Positions 31,318 through 42,790 are shown, numbered from the stretch's first letter. The stretch is 64,000 nt of DNA from Acanthosepion esculentum (GCA_964036315.1 OZ038496.1:13309883-13373882); one strand, 5' to 3'. Numbers and translations: made by a program. The notes: generated from the sequence alone by a model not told the origin.

Positions 31318-31872
31318 GTTTGGTTTGGTTCGTTTTACGGCATATCAACCTCAGTGGGTTATTTAATGCCGTCAAGATTTTTTACTGCTAGTAATATTTT
31401 TGCCAAATATATATTGTTGGCAATATTTTTTCAAAAAATGTATGCTGGTAATATTTTTCTTCAATAATGTATTACTGGTAATATTCTTTTCAAAAATATA
31501 TTGTTGGCGATATTTTTTCCAAAAAAATGTATTGCTGGTAATATTTTTCTTTTTAAAAAGATGTACTGTTGATAATAATGTATTGCAGGGAATAATTTTT
31601 TCTTCAAAAATGTATTGCTGGTAATAATTTTCAAAAATTGTTGTTGGTATTAAAACCTATTTTTATACTTTCATAGTGTTTTGACCCCTTATTTGGGGGG
31701 GGTAACTATTTGCCCATAGCAGGGACCCTGACAGGTGCTACCACCCCAGGTCAGGGTGGACCTGGGATCACCAGCAATTAGGAGATGGTTCCAAGCACCT
31801 CAAAACCTTCTGATCAGTTTATCGTCTTACCCAGGACACGGGTGTAGCTTATCGTTATACCCAGGACGAAAA
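31318..31872 (-). mobile_element. SINE-Z copy with internal VNTR
   Basis: Read on the minus strand: two head units (GTCCTGGGTATAACGATAAG-like), the body ending CAAATAGTTACCCC, about six VNTR units of the TTACCAGCAATACATTTTTG type, and a tail GCATTAAATAACCCACTGAG followed by GTAAAACGAACCAAACC. Confidence 0.85.
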
Positions 31873-32111
31873 GATTATAGACACCACCCGTGAAAAGCGA
31901 GCACGATTTCGCGCTCATTACTGCAGCATCAAACAAGAAGTTAAACCATTTAACTTGTGTTGCGGCATCCAAATTATGGAGAAAGTTCAAGAGTTAGACT
32001 AGAATCTTTAAAGATCAATTCATAGATAAACTCGAAATTCAGAAAGGCTCAACTAGAGGACGCTATAAGTGAGAGAAATGATCGAGAAGGAGGGGGTCAG
32101 AGAGACAGATA

Positions 32112-33013
32112 CGAGGGTCATTCAATAAGTAAGTTGAATTTTTCGGTATAAGGACTTCTAATACAGATAGAAGCATACTCTTTTTTATTTTTTTTTTTTT
32201 TTTTTTACTTCTTTTTCACATGGTTTTAATTTCTTTTGCAGATTAAAAAAAAAACTTTGAGAGTTTTGGCGATTAACAAAGATGGCCGACCAAGAAGCAT
32301 GCTCCAGGATTGAACAGCGGTCAGTTATCAAGTTTTTGGTCGCTGAAGGGTGCAAATCAGTTGAAATTCATAGGAGAATGTCAACTGTGTATGGTGGCAC
32401 ATGTTTCAGCCAAAAAAATGTCTACAAGTGGGCTAAATTGTTTAAAGAAGGACGGACCAGTGTTGAGGATGAAGGCAGGCCTGGGAGGCCTACAGAAGTG
32501 AGGTATCCTCAGGTGATCGAATCAGTCAATGACCTCATTCAGTCTGACAAAAGGGTGACAGTGGATGACATTGCAAGGACTTTGAGCTTATCTGTTGGGA
32601 CAAACGCAGGGGTCATCAGTCAGAAGGAGTCATCTTGCATCATGACAACGCAAGGCTTCACACAGCAGCCCAAACGGTGCAGACCATCAACGAGCTGGGC
32701 TGGGAACTGTTCCTTCATCCCCCTTACAGCCCAGACCTTGCCCCTTCAGACTTTCACCTGTTTTGTCCCTTGAAAGCGTTCACGAGAGGCACGAAGTTTA
32801 AAAGTGACGATGAAGTCAAAAGTGTTGTGAGCGACTGGCTGAGACATCAGTCCAAAGATTTTTACGCTGAGGGAATACGGAAGCTTGTGGACAGATGGGA
32901 AAAGTGTGTGACAGTGCTGGGAGACTACGTTGAAAAATAAAAAAGAGTAAGCTTCTATCTGTATTAGAAGTCCTTATACCGAAAAATTCACCTTATTTAT
33001 TGAATGACCCTTG
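32112..33013 (+). mobile_element. mariner element with internally deleted transposase
   Basis: Near-perfect inverted repeats of about 60 bp (GGGTCATTCAATAAGTAAG ends) are flanked by TA (32110-32111, 33014-33015). From 32282 the frame MADQEACSRIEQRSV... encodes the N-terminal helix-turn-helix region, including KNVYKWAKLFKEGR and the linker EGRPGRPTEV. After SLSVGT (about 32607) the reading jumps frame to HDNARLHTAAQ (about 32640) and YSPDLAPSDFHLF (about 32725), the second and third catalytic Asp regions, ending GDYVEK at 32940. About 0.4 kb carrying the first catalytic Asp is missing, so the product cannot be active. Among the best preserved elements here. Confidence 0.92.
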
Positions 33014-33244
33014 TATGTCATAAATTCTTGTGATATCAATTTGGAGAATGAATAATGAAAAATTAGTGTCATGTGTATGGTCACATGTAGTCGTCACGTG
33101 ACATCATCTCTACTGGCTTACATAAAATACGCCATCTTTTCTTTTTAAGGAAAAGATAAATCATATAATGCAAGTTTTGTTTTTGTTATGATTGCCTTTA
33201 ACTTAATATTTACAGTTTTTGAAACGAATTTTACGAGAACTGCG

Positions 33245-33790
33245 CGATATCAGATTTTAGTATACTAGTCAATGTTTTCACAATAAAACTGGAAATAACC
33301 AACCGATGATGGTAAAATTTTCAAGATATATTTACAGTAAATATTAATATAGGCGTCTAGTTGACTTAAATTGGGGGATCGACTTTCTTTTGTTATTAAG
33401 TAATAAATTGATCCCCCATAGAATTACTACACTATGTCAGATTTTACTATGCAAATCAGTGTTTCGCCTGGATATAAAGTGGGGGATCCATTTTTTATTG
33501 TTATCAAGTAATAAATTGGCACCGCCTAGAAATACTGCTCTATGTCAGATTTTATTATGCAAGTCAATGTTTTCAAAATAAAATTGGTAATAATCAACTG
33601 CTATTGGAAACATTTTCAGGATATATTTACATTAAATATTAATGTAAGTTTTTACCGGACATAAAGTGAGTGATTGGTTTTTTTATTGTTATTAAGTAAT
33701 AAATTGATCCCCCTAGAATTATTACACTATGTCAGATTTTACTATGCAAGTCAATGTTTTCATAATAAAATTGGTATTTTCAAAATTTTC
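33245..33790 (+). repeat. Irregular tandem repeat, about 115-215 bp units
   Basis: TATTAAGTAATAAATTGATC, CTATGTCAGATTTTACTATG, AAGTCAATGTTTTCA and AATAAAATTGGTAAT-like segments recur three times with varied spacing. Confidence 0.75.
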
Positions 33791-33815
33791 AAAATATTAA
33801 TGTTTCTACTAAAAC

Positions 33816-33816
<1 letters not shown>

Positions 33817-33874
<58 letters not shown>
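33817..33874. repeat. (TA)n(TG)n microsatellite
   Basis: TA followed by about 38 bp of TG. Confidence 0.95.
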
Positions 33875-33880
<6 letters not shown>

Positions 33881-33884
33881 GCGT

Positions 33885-34000
33885 GAAATTTTTCTCAGAG
33901 TTAACCTGTAGAAAAAGACAATATGTGTAAAGGTAAAAGGCAATAGGAAAACTGTATTATTAGCCGACGCATTTCGTCCAATGTGGACTTTTTGCTATCT
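33885..34000 (-). mobile_element. Penelope-associated repeat fragment
   Basis: CAGAGTTAACCTGTAGAAAA, GGCAATAGGAAAACTG and CGACGCATTTCGTCCAATGTGGACTTT (in parts: CGACGCATTTCGTCC, AATGTGGACTTT) match the repeat arms at 14.7 kb in inverse orientation, with GAAATGCGTC in place of GAAACGCGTC. Confidence 0.6.
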
Positions 34001-34014
34001 GTCCCAAACCCTGC

Positions 34015-34300
34015 TCCGCCATCAAGCTCGCTAGGTAGGTTATGTTTCCTCTATCCCTCTTGTCGTCGACCTGTCCTGTGAGTATCAAATTTTCCAGGCT
34101 CTCTATCCTCGTTATGTACACTAGTGTCCCTTTCGTTTCCTTTTTCTCTAAAACTTCATCGTTGCCACATGTTCGCTACATGGTATTCTCAGCATCCTTC
34201 TGTAGAACCACATTTCTATTGTTTCAAGTCTCTTCTTCATATAAGAAGATTGTCCAGCAATCACTGCCATATAGGAGAATTAGAAACTCGTTAAAAGTAT
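34015..34300 (-). mobile_element. RTE-R 3' fragment
   Basis: On the minus strand: YGSDCWTIFL-like start (about 34280), IEMWFYRRMLRIP (about 34215), SEHVATM, then a frameshift to the CT..G.RAWKI region (about 34105). 3' end lost at SINE-like sequence. Adjacent to a Penelope-associated repeat. Confidence 0.75.
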
Positions 34301-34734
34301 AAAAGATTTATAAACCTACGCTCCTGAAAATAGCGAGTGTCTTATATGCCTGTTCGTTTTATTGCATGTCATATGCTGTAATTGGGATTTTATCGATAGC
34401 TTCCTGGAGCCGGACAGTGTGTTGACGGAGCCTCAGCGTGTGTTTTCTTAAATGGATTCCACACTAGAGCGTGTTCTGATGACACCATAGGAGAAAGTGT
34501 CCGTGAATCAGCCAGCACTCTACTGATCACTGTAATTAAATACGCCTCACTGGTTCGACGAATACGTGAATTGTGACCACTGACCGCTGATCCTGCTCAC
34601 CGGATGTGTGGCTAACGTCCAATTTTCCTGACCGGAAACGGAGAATTTCTCAAGCGCCAATTCATTGGTCAAGTATCAAGATTGCGTCACAGTCACTTCC
34701 TGGTCATCTGAAATTCACTCCAGGCAATATTCTC
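34301..34734. other. Unassigned DNA
   Basis: Somewhat GC-richer than the flanks (34340-34640). No recognised domain or repeat. Confidence 0.35.
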
Positions 34735-34776
34735 TCTTTCTCTTGCTTCTCCCCCCACCTCTCTCTCCCTCTCTCC

Positions 34777-34850
<74 letters not shown>
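34735..34850 (+). repeat. (CT)n microsatellite
   Basis: Over 60 bp of pure CT within a longer pyrimidine tract. Confidence 0.95.
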
Positions 34851-34851
<1 letters not shown>

Positions 34852-35382
34852 TACATACAGATATACACTTTCTCTCTCTTTACTCGCTGTTATCTAATGC
34901 CAAGTGATTGTTATTTTACGCTCTGTCCTTGATATTTCAACCCTACAGAAAAATTGCCTGGTCGGCAGATAAAGAGAACATAGAATCAATCATACTCATG
35001 TTAACGCATGCGTACTAAAGGGCCTGGAATTGGCAACTTCCTTTTCTATATCAATATGCATTTCATTCGAAACGAAAGCTGATTCCCCTGCGTATAATAT
35101 CATAAAATCGAAGATGCTCGGAGCGAGAAAAGTGGGCTGAATTTTATATCGGTTCAAGTTACCGCATTTTCGAGGATCGAAGACAAGCCGGTTCGTATAT
35201 ATCTATTTTAATTTACGGAAAAAATACGATGTACCTGTAAGATGTGTACACCTTTTGCAGTGCATATACCAGTAAAAGTTTAAATACAGTGTTTTCAAAT
35301 AAGGACGATTACCAGCAATTTTTCCTATGCATTTTCACAATATTTATTTTTATCTAAAACCAAACTAAAGATGTTAACACGA
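34851..35382. other. Unassigned DNA
   Basis: No recognised feature. Confidence 0.4.
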
Positions 35383-35935
35383 CACCTCGAGGTGGTATAA
35401 TGGTTAGCTAGCTTGTCTTGCTAGAAAAATTACGACTGAGTAGTGAGTTCTATCCTCACTGGGTGTCCCATATTTTCGGCCTTGTGCCACATCTAAGCTA
35501 CGCTTGGAAAATCCTTCGGGCACCTCGAGGCGATATGATGGTTAACAAGCTTGTCTCGCTAAAACGATTACGACTGAGTAGTGAGTTCGATCCTCACTGG
35601 GTCTCCCATATTTTCGGCCTTGTGCCACATCTAAGCTACGCTTGGAAAATCCTTCGGGCACCTCGAGGCGATATGATGGTTAACAAGCTTGTCTCGCTAA
35701 AACGATTACGACTGAGTAGTGAGTTCTATCCTCACTGGGTGCTCCCATATTTTCGGCCTTGTGCCATATTTAATCTACGCTTGGAAAATCCTTCGGGCAC
35801 CTCGAGGCGGTATGATGGTTGACAAGCTTGTCTCGCTAGAACAATTACGACTGAGTAGTGAGTTCGATCCTCACTGGGTGCTCCCTACTTTCGGCCTTGT
35901 GCCACATCTAAGCTACGCTTGGAAAATCACTATGC
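35383..35935 (+). mobile_element. Tandem tRNA-like SINE heads, 138-140-bp units
   Basis: Four units start CACCTCGAGG at about 35383, 35521, 35659 and 35799. Each carries GGTATRATGGTTARCAAGCT (A-box region), ACGACTGAGTAGTGAGTTCG, B box GAGTTCGATCCTCACTGGG with a perfect GTGAG/CTCAC T stem, and linker TCGGCCTTGTGCCACATCTA. In unit 4 GCACC at the start can pair with GGTGC after the T stem, so a truncated acceptor stem persists. Confidence 0.8.
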
Positions 35936-36084
35936 TGCCTTGATTGATACTTATTTTCCACCGATTCTGTTTAGTTTATGCGGAGAAGTTTACGGCTACG
36001 TCACGTTGAATCACCGGCATTAAGTTAAGAAACGTTAAGCCTGGTCAGTAACTAGATAGGTGACGGTATTGGAATGCCAGGTGT

Positions 36085-36235
36085 TGTAAGGTTGGATGTG
36101 CGGCTGGTCTAATGGATAATGACTTATTAATAATCGGAGAGCCGAGTTCTAATTCCGGTTGGGTTCGTCATATTCACTTACGCACAAATAGCCTTGGGAA
36201 AGGTATAAATCCACCTCTTCTTCCCCCAGCTGCAA
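36085..36235 (+). mobile_element. tRNA-Arg-like SINE
   Basis: GGTCTAATGGATAATG resembles the tRNA-Arg A box (GGCCTAATGGATAAGG) and GAGTTCTAATTCCGG the B box, 34 bp apart. The body continues GGTTGGGTTCGTCATATTCA, GCCTTGGGAAAGGTATAAAT and CCTCTTCTTCCCCCAGCTG. Body pieces recur at about 18040, 21315 and 44455. tRNA-Arg-derived SINEs have been reported from cephalopods; family identity is not verified. Confidence 0.65.
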
Positions 36236-36244
36236 AAGAGAGGA

Positions 36245-36300
36245 TATTGTGGAATGTCATGATCGCCCACGTCCTAAAGGCAGGCGACTAGAAGAAGATG
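36245..36300 (+). mobile_element. RTE-R extreme 3' end
   Basis: TTGTGGAATGTCATGATCGC, CCACGTCCTAAAGG and TAGAAGAAG encode the final LWNVMIAHVLKAG and the short tail. Confidence 0.65.
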
Positions 36301-36477
36301 TGGTAGGATATGCCAAAGAGTGTAGGGATAGTATTTTAAACAGAACATCGGAATGAAATTGCAAACTCTTTCCTATGTTTAACATTATTTATAACTAGAC
36401 CGCCCATAAAACCCGTCGGGTTTCTTTGAAAAGTAGTTCAGGATACAAAATGATGAAATAACAGTTCTATTATTAAT

Positions 36478-36905
36478 TACACATTTTGACATCTGTTCTT
36501 CTTTACGGCAGCGAATGTTGGACGATTTCCTCAAAGATGAAGAGACCCGAGGCAACGGAGATGTGGTTCTACAGAAGGATGGTGAGGATATCATGGACCG
36601 AGCGTTTGAGGTCTTAGAGAGGATGCAAACAAGAAGGAAGCTTATACTTAACACCGAGAAGAGGCAGCTGAAGTTCCTAGGACACATAATGAGGAAGGGG
36701 GGCCTGGAGAATCTGATACACACGGGTCGAATAGACGGAAAGAGAGACAAGGGAAAGCAGCACGTGACGAGCTTGAGCAGGTGGATAACAGAATGTGGTC
36801 TGGGGGAGGAAGCAGAGGGAAGGAATTTTTGAGAGCTGCAAGGGATAGAGGGAGGTGGAGAGCCATGATCGCCTACGTCCTGAAAGGACATGGCACATAA
36901 AAAGA
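36478..36905 (+). mobile_element. RTE-R 3' fragment
   Basis: Frame-shifted C-terminus: WTISSKMKRPEATEMWFYRRM in one frame (36518-36580), then QTRRKLILNTEKRQLKFLGH (36625-36690), GGLENLIHTGRIDGKRDKGKQ in the next, and RAARDRGRWRAMIAYVLKGH at the end (36832-36890). Tail GGCACATAAAAAGAAAAAAA. 5'-truncated with a flank shared with no other copy. Confidence 0.85.
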
Positions 36906-36959
36906 AAAAAAAAGAAAAGATGGTGTATAGTTAACACATTCCGCTAGAAGATGGCCATA

Positions 36960-37622
36960 CTTAACAGAGTGCCGTCCTGGGCAAGACGATAAACTACATC
37001 CGACAGAAAGGCCTTTGTTTAGGAGGCTTTGAGGAGCAAAGAACCACCCCTTACTTGTTGGTGTTCCCAGGTCAACCATGACCCAGGATGGTAGCACCTG
37101 TCAGGGTCCCAGCTATAAGCAAATAGTTAACCCCACAAAAGGGGTCCAAACACCATGAAAGTATAAAAATAGGTTTTAATACCAGCAATACTATTTTGGA
37201 ACAATTATTACCAGCAGTATGTTTGTGAAAAAAAATATTACCAGCAATACCTTTAAAAAATATTACCAGCAATACCTTTTAAAAAAATATTACCTGCAAT
37301 ACCTTTAAAAAAATATTACCAGCAATACCTTTAAAAAATATTACCAGCAATACCTTTAAAAAATATTACCAGCAATACCTTTAAAAAATATTACCAGCAA
37401 TACCTTTAAAAAAAATATTACCAGCAATACCTTTAAAAAAAAATATTACCAGCAATACATTTTTGAAAAAAAAAAATAACCAGCAATACATTCTTGAAAA
37501 AAATAATAAAACCAGCAATACATTTTTTAAAAAAAACATATTACCAGCAATAAAAATCTTATCGGCATTAAATAACCCATTGAGGTTGATATGTCGTAAA
37601 ACAAAATAAACCAAACCAAACA
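36960..37622 (+). mobile_element. SINE-Z with expanded internal VNTR
   Basis: Head CCGTCCTGGGCAAGACGATA, TGGTGTTCCCAGGTCAACC, TGGTAGCACCTGTCAGGGTC, GCAAATAGTTAACCCC and ATGAAAGTATAAAAATAGGT are followed by about a dozen VNTR units (TTACCAGCAATACCTTTAAA, unit 26-32 bp varying in A number). The tail is GGCATTAAATAACCCATTGA and GTAAAACAAAATAAACCAAA. The best example of the full family architecture. Confidence 0.9.
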
Positions 37623-37624
37623 TA

Positions 37625-38330
37625 ACACGTTATGTGAAAATTTTAGGGTAATTGCTTAAAATAGGTGTAGTATTTTACAAAATAGTAACTACATTTTTAT
37701 TAAATGATAAGCAAAATTTATTCCGACCCAAAAATGAATGAAAAGCAACAAAAACGCCTTATGGTTAATATATCTTGATTAAAACATGAAAATAAATTAT
37801 ATTACGAAATCAGTACATATATGTTTTACTGTTTTACATTAAAAGAGAAATTTCTTCCATAAAATGTATTTTGAATATAAAATTAATAATTAATACTAAA
37901 CATGATAAAAGAAGGTTTAGTGTTACACTGAGATTTACAGTTAACAAATTGCGTGAAAATTTGCAGGTAATAGCTTAAAACAGGTGTAGTATTTTTTTCA
38001 AAATAAGTATATTTTCATTAGACTTACTTGTTTCTTTCTTGCATTTATTTCAAAATACGTAACGGCAGCCAACCAGTGTGCATCTATTTGTTTATCATCA
38101 AGTCATGTAACACAAATAATAACCTTTTCACCTTTCAAGTAGTTGTTTATTAAAAAAAAGTTCTAATGTAGTGTAATGACTTGTATAAATATATGATGTC
38201 TTATACACATTTAAATTTATTTAATGATGTTGTTATAATGTATTAAGTATGTTTATTATTTTTCATACACTTAATAGTTGGAATATAATATCCAAGTGAT
38301 TGTTTATATACACTAATTGATATAAGAATG
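37625..38330. other. Unassigned AT-rich DNA
   Basis: Very AT-rich; partial internal similarity (GTGAAAATTT...GGTAATWGCTTAAAAYAGGT at about 37635 and 37950) suggests an old duplication. No gene. Confidence 0.4.
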
Positions 38331-38332
38331 TA

Positions 38333-38517
38333 CAGTGTAACCCGGATATAAGAGAAACTCAGATATAAGAGAGATTTTATCTGGTCACAAATTAGAGCCT
38401 GTGTTAATAAAACAAAATAGACCAAACCCGGATATAAGAGCACCCCGGGTATAAGAGAACCCCGGATATAAGAGACTTCTCCTGGCCCGACAACTCTCTT
38501 ATATCCGGGTTACACTG
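38333..38517. mobile_element. 185-bp pogo/Tc1-type MITE
   Basis: Terminal inverted repeats CAGTGTAACCCGGATATAAG / reverse complement at 38494-38517, flanked by TA on both sides (38331-38332, 38518-38519). The interior repeats CCCGGATATAAGAG-like motifs about six times, so the element is largely built from copies of its own end. Confidence 0.85.
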
Positions 38518-38519
38518 TA

Positions 38520-39355
38520 TTTCAAAAACAAATACTGAATTTCCCGTATAAATGCCCTAAAAACATAAAAAACAGCCCTGCCTAAAAAAATAAAAATTTT
38601 ATAAAAGACAAATACTGAATTTCCCGTTAAAAATACCCTAAAAACAGAAAAAAAAACAGCCCTAGGTAAGAAAACGAATACTGAATTTCCCGTAAAAAAT
38701 GCCCTAGAAACAGAAAAAAGACCCTAGCTATAAAAAAAAAACAAAAAAAAACGGACAACTACTGGATTTTCTGTTAAAAATAACCTAAGAACAGAAAAAA
38801 ACAGCCCTAGGTAAGAAAAAAAATACTGAATTTCCCGTTAAAAATGCCTAAAACAGAAAAGAAACGGCCCTGGCTAAAAAAAAACAACAAATAGTGAATT
38901 TTCTGTTAAAAATACCATAAAAAAGAAAAGGCGGCCCTAAGTAAGAAAACAAACACTGAATTTCCCGTTAAAAATGCACTAAAAACAGAAAAAACGTCCC
39001 TAGCTAAAAAAAAAATAACAACTACTGAATTTCCCGTTAAAATACCCTAAAAACAGCCCTAAGTAAGAAAACAAATCCTGAATTTCCCGTTAAAAATACC
39101 CTAAAAACCGAAAAAAAACATCCCTAGATAAGAAAACAAATACTGAATTTCCCATTAAAAATGCCCTAATAACAGAGAAAAAAAAACGACCCTAACTAAA
39201 AAATGACAAATACTGGATTTTCTGTTAAAAATACCCTAAAAACAGAAAAAAATAGCACTAGGTTAGGAAAAACATACTGAATTTCCCGTTAAAAATGTCC
39301 GAAAAACAGAAAAAATGGCACTAGATAAAAAAAAAACATTTACTGAATTTTAAAA
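38520..39355 (+). repeat. Minisatellite, roughly 60-80-bp units
   Basis: About a dozen units of TACTGAATTTCCCGTTAAAA, TGCCCTAAAAACAGAAAAAA and CAGCCCTAGGTAAGAAAA, with variable A-runs. Begins at the right TA of the MITE. Confidence 0.9.
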
Positions 39356-39869
39356 ATTTTACTAATAAAATCTCATCTACTTTTAATGACATTTTGCACG
39401 TCAGTCGGCAAGTGTTCAATGTCCAATATGCCCGTAAATTGACTGGGGTATCATGTATCTCGGGAACACACATGCATGCATAAAAGATTGGAATTTTAGC
39501 ATTATATAGATTAGGTCACTGGCTTTAATAATTTTTTATGATAAATCTTAAAAGTCTATTCATAACGAAAGGATTGATGTGTCTTATGTATTATCGTCTT
39601 TATTACAATTTCATCCTGTTTGTACTTATGGCGGATTTGACTTCTGGCGCCAAACACGTCTAGAAATATTCCAAATGTCTGCTGTGGAAAACCGCTCACT
39701 CAGAGGGGGTGTAAAAATAGCTTAAGTGTAGGCGTATCGTTTCAAAGATTAGCAAGGACCATATATATATATCAATCTGGCGTATTGGCGCTACAAAAGC
39801 ACACGTGAATACCTTTACCAAATATCAGTTGTGGACTTTCAAACAATGGCAAAAACTAAAATGAATGGT
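39356..39869. other. Unassigned DNA
   Basis: No recognised feature. Confidence 0.4.
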
Positions 39870-40575
39870 ACATATAACTGAAATAGAAAACAATGACATA
39901 AACAAGATGTTGATATTCCACACTACTTCAAATAGAAGGTTAATAAAGAAACCTCCATCAATAATGGAAAGAGTGATAAAAGCTACTGGGCTTGAGAAGA
40001 GAAAATCATGACATAATGAAGATGTTGAAATTCCACACTACTTCAAATAAAAGGTTAGGAAGGAAACTCCCATCAATACTGGAAAGAACGATAACAGCTA
40101 CTGGGCTTGAGAAGAGAAAATCATGACATAATCAATATGTTGACATTCCACACTACTTCAAATAAAAGGTTAGGAAGGAAACCTCGATCAATAATGGAAA
40201 GAGTGATAACAGCTACTGGGCTTGAGAAGAGAAAATAATGACAATTAAGACATTGACATTCCACACTACTTCAAATAAAAGGTTAGGCAGGAAACCTCCG
40301 TCAGTAATGGATAGAATTGATAACAGCTACTGGGCTTTAGAAGTGAAAATAATGACATAATCATGATGTCGATTTTCCACACTACTTGAAACAATAGGTT
40401 AGGAAGGAAACCTCCATCAATACTGGAAAGAGTTATAACAGCTATTGGACCTGAGAAGAGAAAATAATGACATAATCTCGATGTTGATATTCCACACTAT
40501 TTCAAATAATAGTTTAGGTAGAAAACCCCCATAAATACTGGAAAGAGCGATAACAGTTACTGGACTTTCTTTCTA
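39870..40575 (+). repeat. 115-bp satellite
   Basis: Six units with AGCTACTGGGCTTGAGAAGA at 39981, 40096, 40211, 40325, 40440 and 40555 (spacing 114-115 bp). Each unit has CCACACTACTTCAAATAAAA and GGAAGGAAACCTCCATCAAT. Confidence 0.95.
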
Positions 40576-40611
40576 GGTGGCTATGAGGTTACATCTCATG
40601 CCAACTCTCTG

Positions 40612-40962
40612 ATGCACGTAGCTTTTCTGATGCTCTGGTTTAACACAGTGTACAAAATCTACTTTGGTATCTCTTACGATTTGCCTCGTGTATCCCTATT
40701 CCGATCAACCGTTTTTAATCAACTTATCTCGAGCAAGGCGATAACGCCCCCAAGACGCAAGTGGTTACTGGGAGTGAAAAAGAATGAGAAGAATTTAGGA
40801 GAAGGAACCGGAAATACAACCCTAAACATAAATGAAGGGATAAACCTCTACTCCTGTTCCAAAGATGGTGAAGTATTTTCAGCCGGGCAATTGGCAATCC
40901 TGTCTACTCCTATTAAACTTCTCTTAGGACACAAGATTCTTATTGGCAATAAATTAGATTAA
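40612..40962 (+). CDS. Unassigned 116-residue ORF
   Basis: MHVAFLMLWFNTVYKIYFGI... to ...LLGHKILIGNKLD, normal complexity, no recognised domain. A hydrophobic start is followed by a Lys/Gly-rich middle (KKNEKNLGEGTGN) and a second hydrophobic stretch. TTTCTTTCTAG just upstream (about 40567-40577) would serve as a 3' splice acceptor. Could be an exon or chance. Confidence 0.25.
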   Translation: MHVAFLMLWFNTVYKIYFGISYDLPRVSLFRSTVFNQLISSKAITPPRRKWLLGVKKNEKNLGEGTGNTTLNINEGINLYSCSKDGEVFSAGQLAILSTPIKLLLGHKILIGNKLD

Positions 40963-42265
40963 GCCATCACAGCATGGAACACATTCTCTAGCGAAGTTCC
41001 TATTTGTACGTACAAATTTTCATATTGTTCCCTATTGATATGCTTGGACTTCTGATCGAGTCATTTGAGTATAATTTTTACTTTAACCGTCTCGTTTTTT
41101 AATCTTTTGGGAGTCAAACGCGTGGGTCACGAAAGTACAGTTCCTAGAAGTAACAAGGCGAGATACGAAATGAGAAAGAACAACATACCAAAATGTACCT
41201 GAAGATGTCTGGAGTATATAATCGCCAAAACATTGTCATGAAAAAGACGAGGAAATGAAACCAAATACAATAAAGTCGACTTCTTTAAAATTAATCACGA
41301 AAGCAGCGAGATTAAAACAAAACTGGTCTTATAATGTTAAGTGATTCGGAACTAATTAGATATTTCCACCAGCATTCGAAATTAAAATGGAGACTATATA
41401 ATTTCCAACGCAATATTTTGGCTACGAATCAATCATCAGGGCTGACTGTAACATAAGCATCTAGAAACGTATGCGGGAAATCACTGTCAGATTTTAGATA
41501 AGAATTTGTCAATCATTCAAGATTTAATAGCCGAAAGCGTGTGAAGTATTTTTAGGCTAATTCAAAAATACGCTATTAAGTAGGCGCCCGAGGGAGTCGT
41601 CAGTGATGTTATTTGACTTGGTTCTTCAGGGAGTTTCGGGTCTTTCAACATCATACTCCCTATCACCAAGTAGACCCAACCAGGGGAGATAAATCCCTGA
41701 TTCTCCCCTCTTAATAAAACGCTAACAGCTACTCTGGCCTTTTAATGAATTAGACGAAGAAAGACCACGTTTTCCGCACACCCGATTGGATGTTTGTAAC
41801 AACCAATCCGCTGCGCGAACTGTTTTTTTAAATGGTCCACGGTGGGGACTGGCTTCTTTTCTTTTTTTGGTGGATAGCAGTTTCAATGGATAACCGAGGA
41901 GGTAATCTTAATGTTCCTAAATTTATCCCTTTTCACTAAGTATTGTATAGTGTCTTACTCTAAATATTTGCTGTTTTTATTTTATTTTTGCTTCTTCTTT
42001 TTTTAGGAGTGGGGGGACTTAATCTCAACCCTACTATCATATTTTTATCATTTAGCCTGATTCTTAACATTATTACAGGTCAGTTAACTTTAAATGTATG
42101 TATTCACAAAATGAAAATAATTGTCCATAAACATGCCGTATATTTTGACATTTTTGATAATATCTGTATTTTCATCTGTTTGCAAAGTTAAATAGATATT
42201 AAATAACATTCGCTGTCTAAGTCTGTGTTCTCCCGTCTCACTGGGCAGAATCTCAATAGTATTTT
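40963..42265. other. Unassigned DNA with a degraded hammerhead-like motif
   Basis: ACCTGAAGATGTCTGGAG and CGCCAAAACATTGTCATG at about 41199-41245 resemble a decayed SINE-H core. Nothing else recognised. Confidence 0.4.
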
Positions 42266-42269
42266 TATT

Positions 42270-42790
42270 ATAGCCCGGAAAGTCTCAAGACTTATCAAAA
42301 GTCTTGACCCTAAGAAAGCCACAAATTCCCAATGGTTGTCCTTAAGAATATCAACCCGAAACTATCGCCGATTTAGCGAAATTATTTAACCGCTGCTTGA
42401 GGGAGAAATCGTTATTATTTCCCACAAAACAAACCCGAGACGAAAAGTCGCAAGCATGTCAATGCTCTGTTGTTATTTCCATGGAAAGAAGCCCGACGAA
42501 CAAGTTCCACCAGATTTAACCTTCACGGCTAAGACCCCCCCCCCATGCCACGCCCATTGTAGCGAACCACCCTCCTTCGCTTCGTACTTCATTGATGGAA
42601 AGCAAGTTCCAATCGAACAGCTTCTTCCCGCGAACCACCGCTCCGTGGAACCGACTCCCAAGGGGTTGCTTTCCCAATCAGAACAATCTTAACCTGTTCA
42701 AGTCTAGGGTTAACGGTTATATTCCCCACATATCTGTATAAACCGTGCGTCTCTACCTCCTGGGCCTTGTACAGGGTGAACATCAGCGAG
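42270..42790 (+). mobile_element. LINE-X copy, RT N-terminus joined to C-terminus
   Basis: KSLDPKKATNSQWL (about 42300) and AKLFNRCLREKSLLFPTK (about 42375) match the start of a LINE RT domain (SLDxxKATGPDGIP ... KLFNxCLxE). The reading then jumps to YFHGKKPDE, PPDLTFTAKT (about 42470-42530) and FFPRTTAPWNRLPRGCFPNQ (about 42620), the C-terminus. The RT palm is deleted. The 3' end meets the inverted fragment at 42790. Confidence 0.75.
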
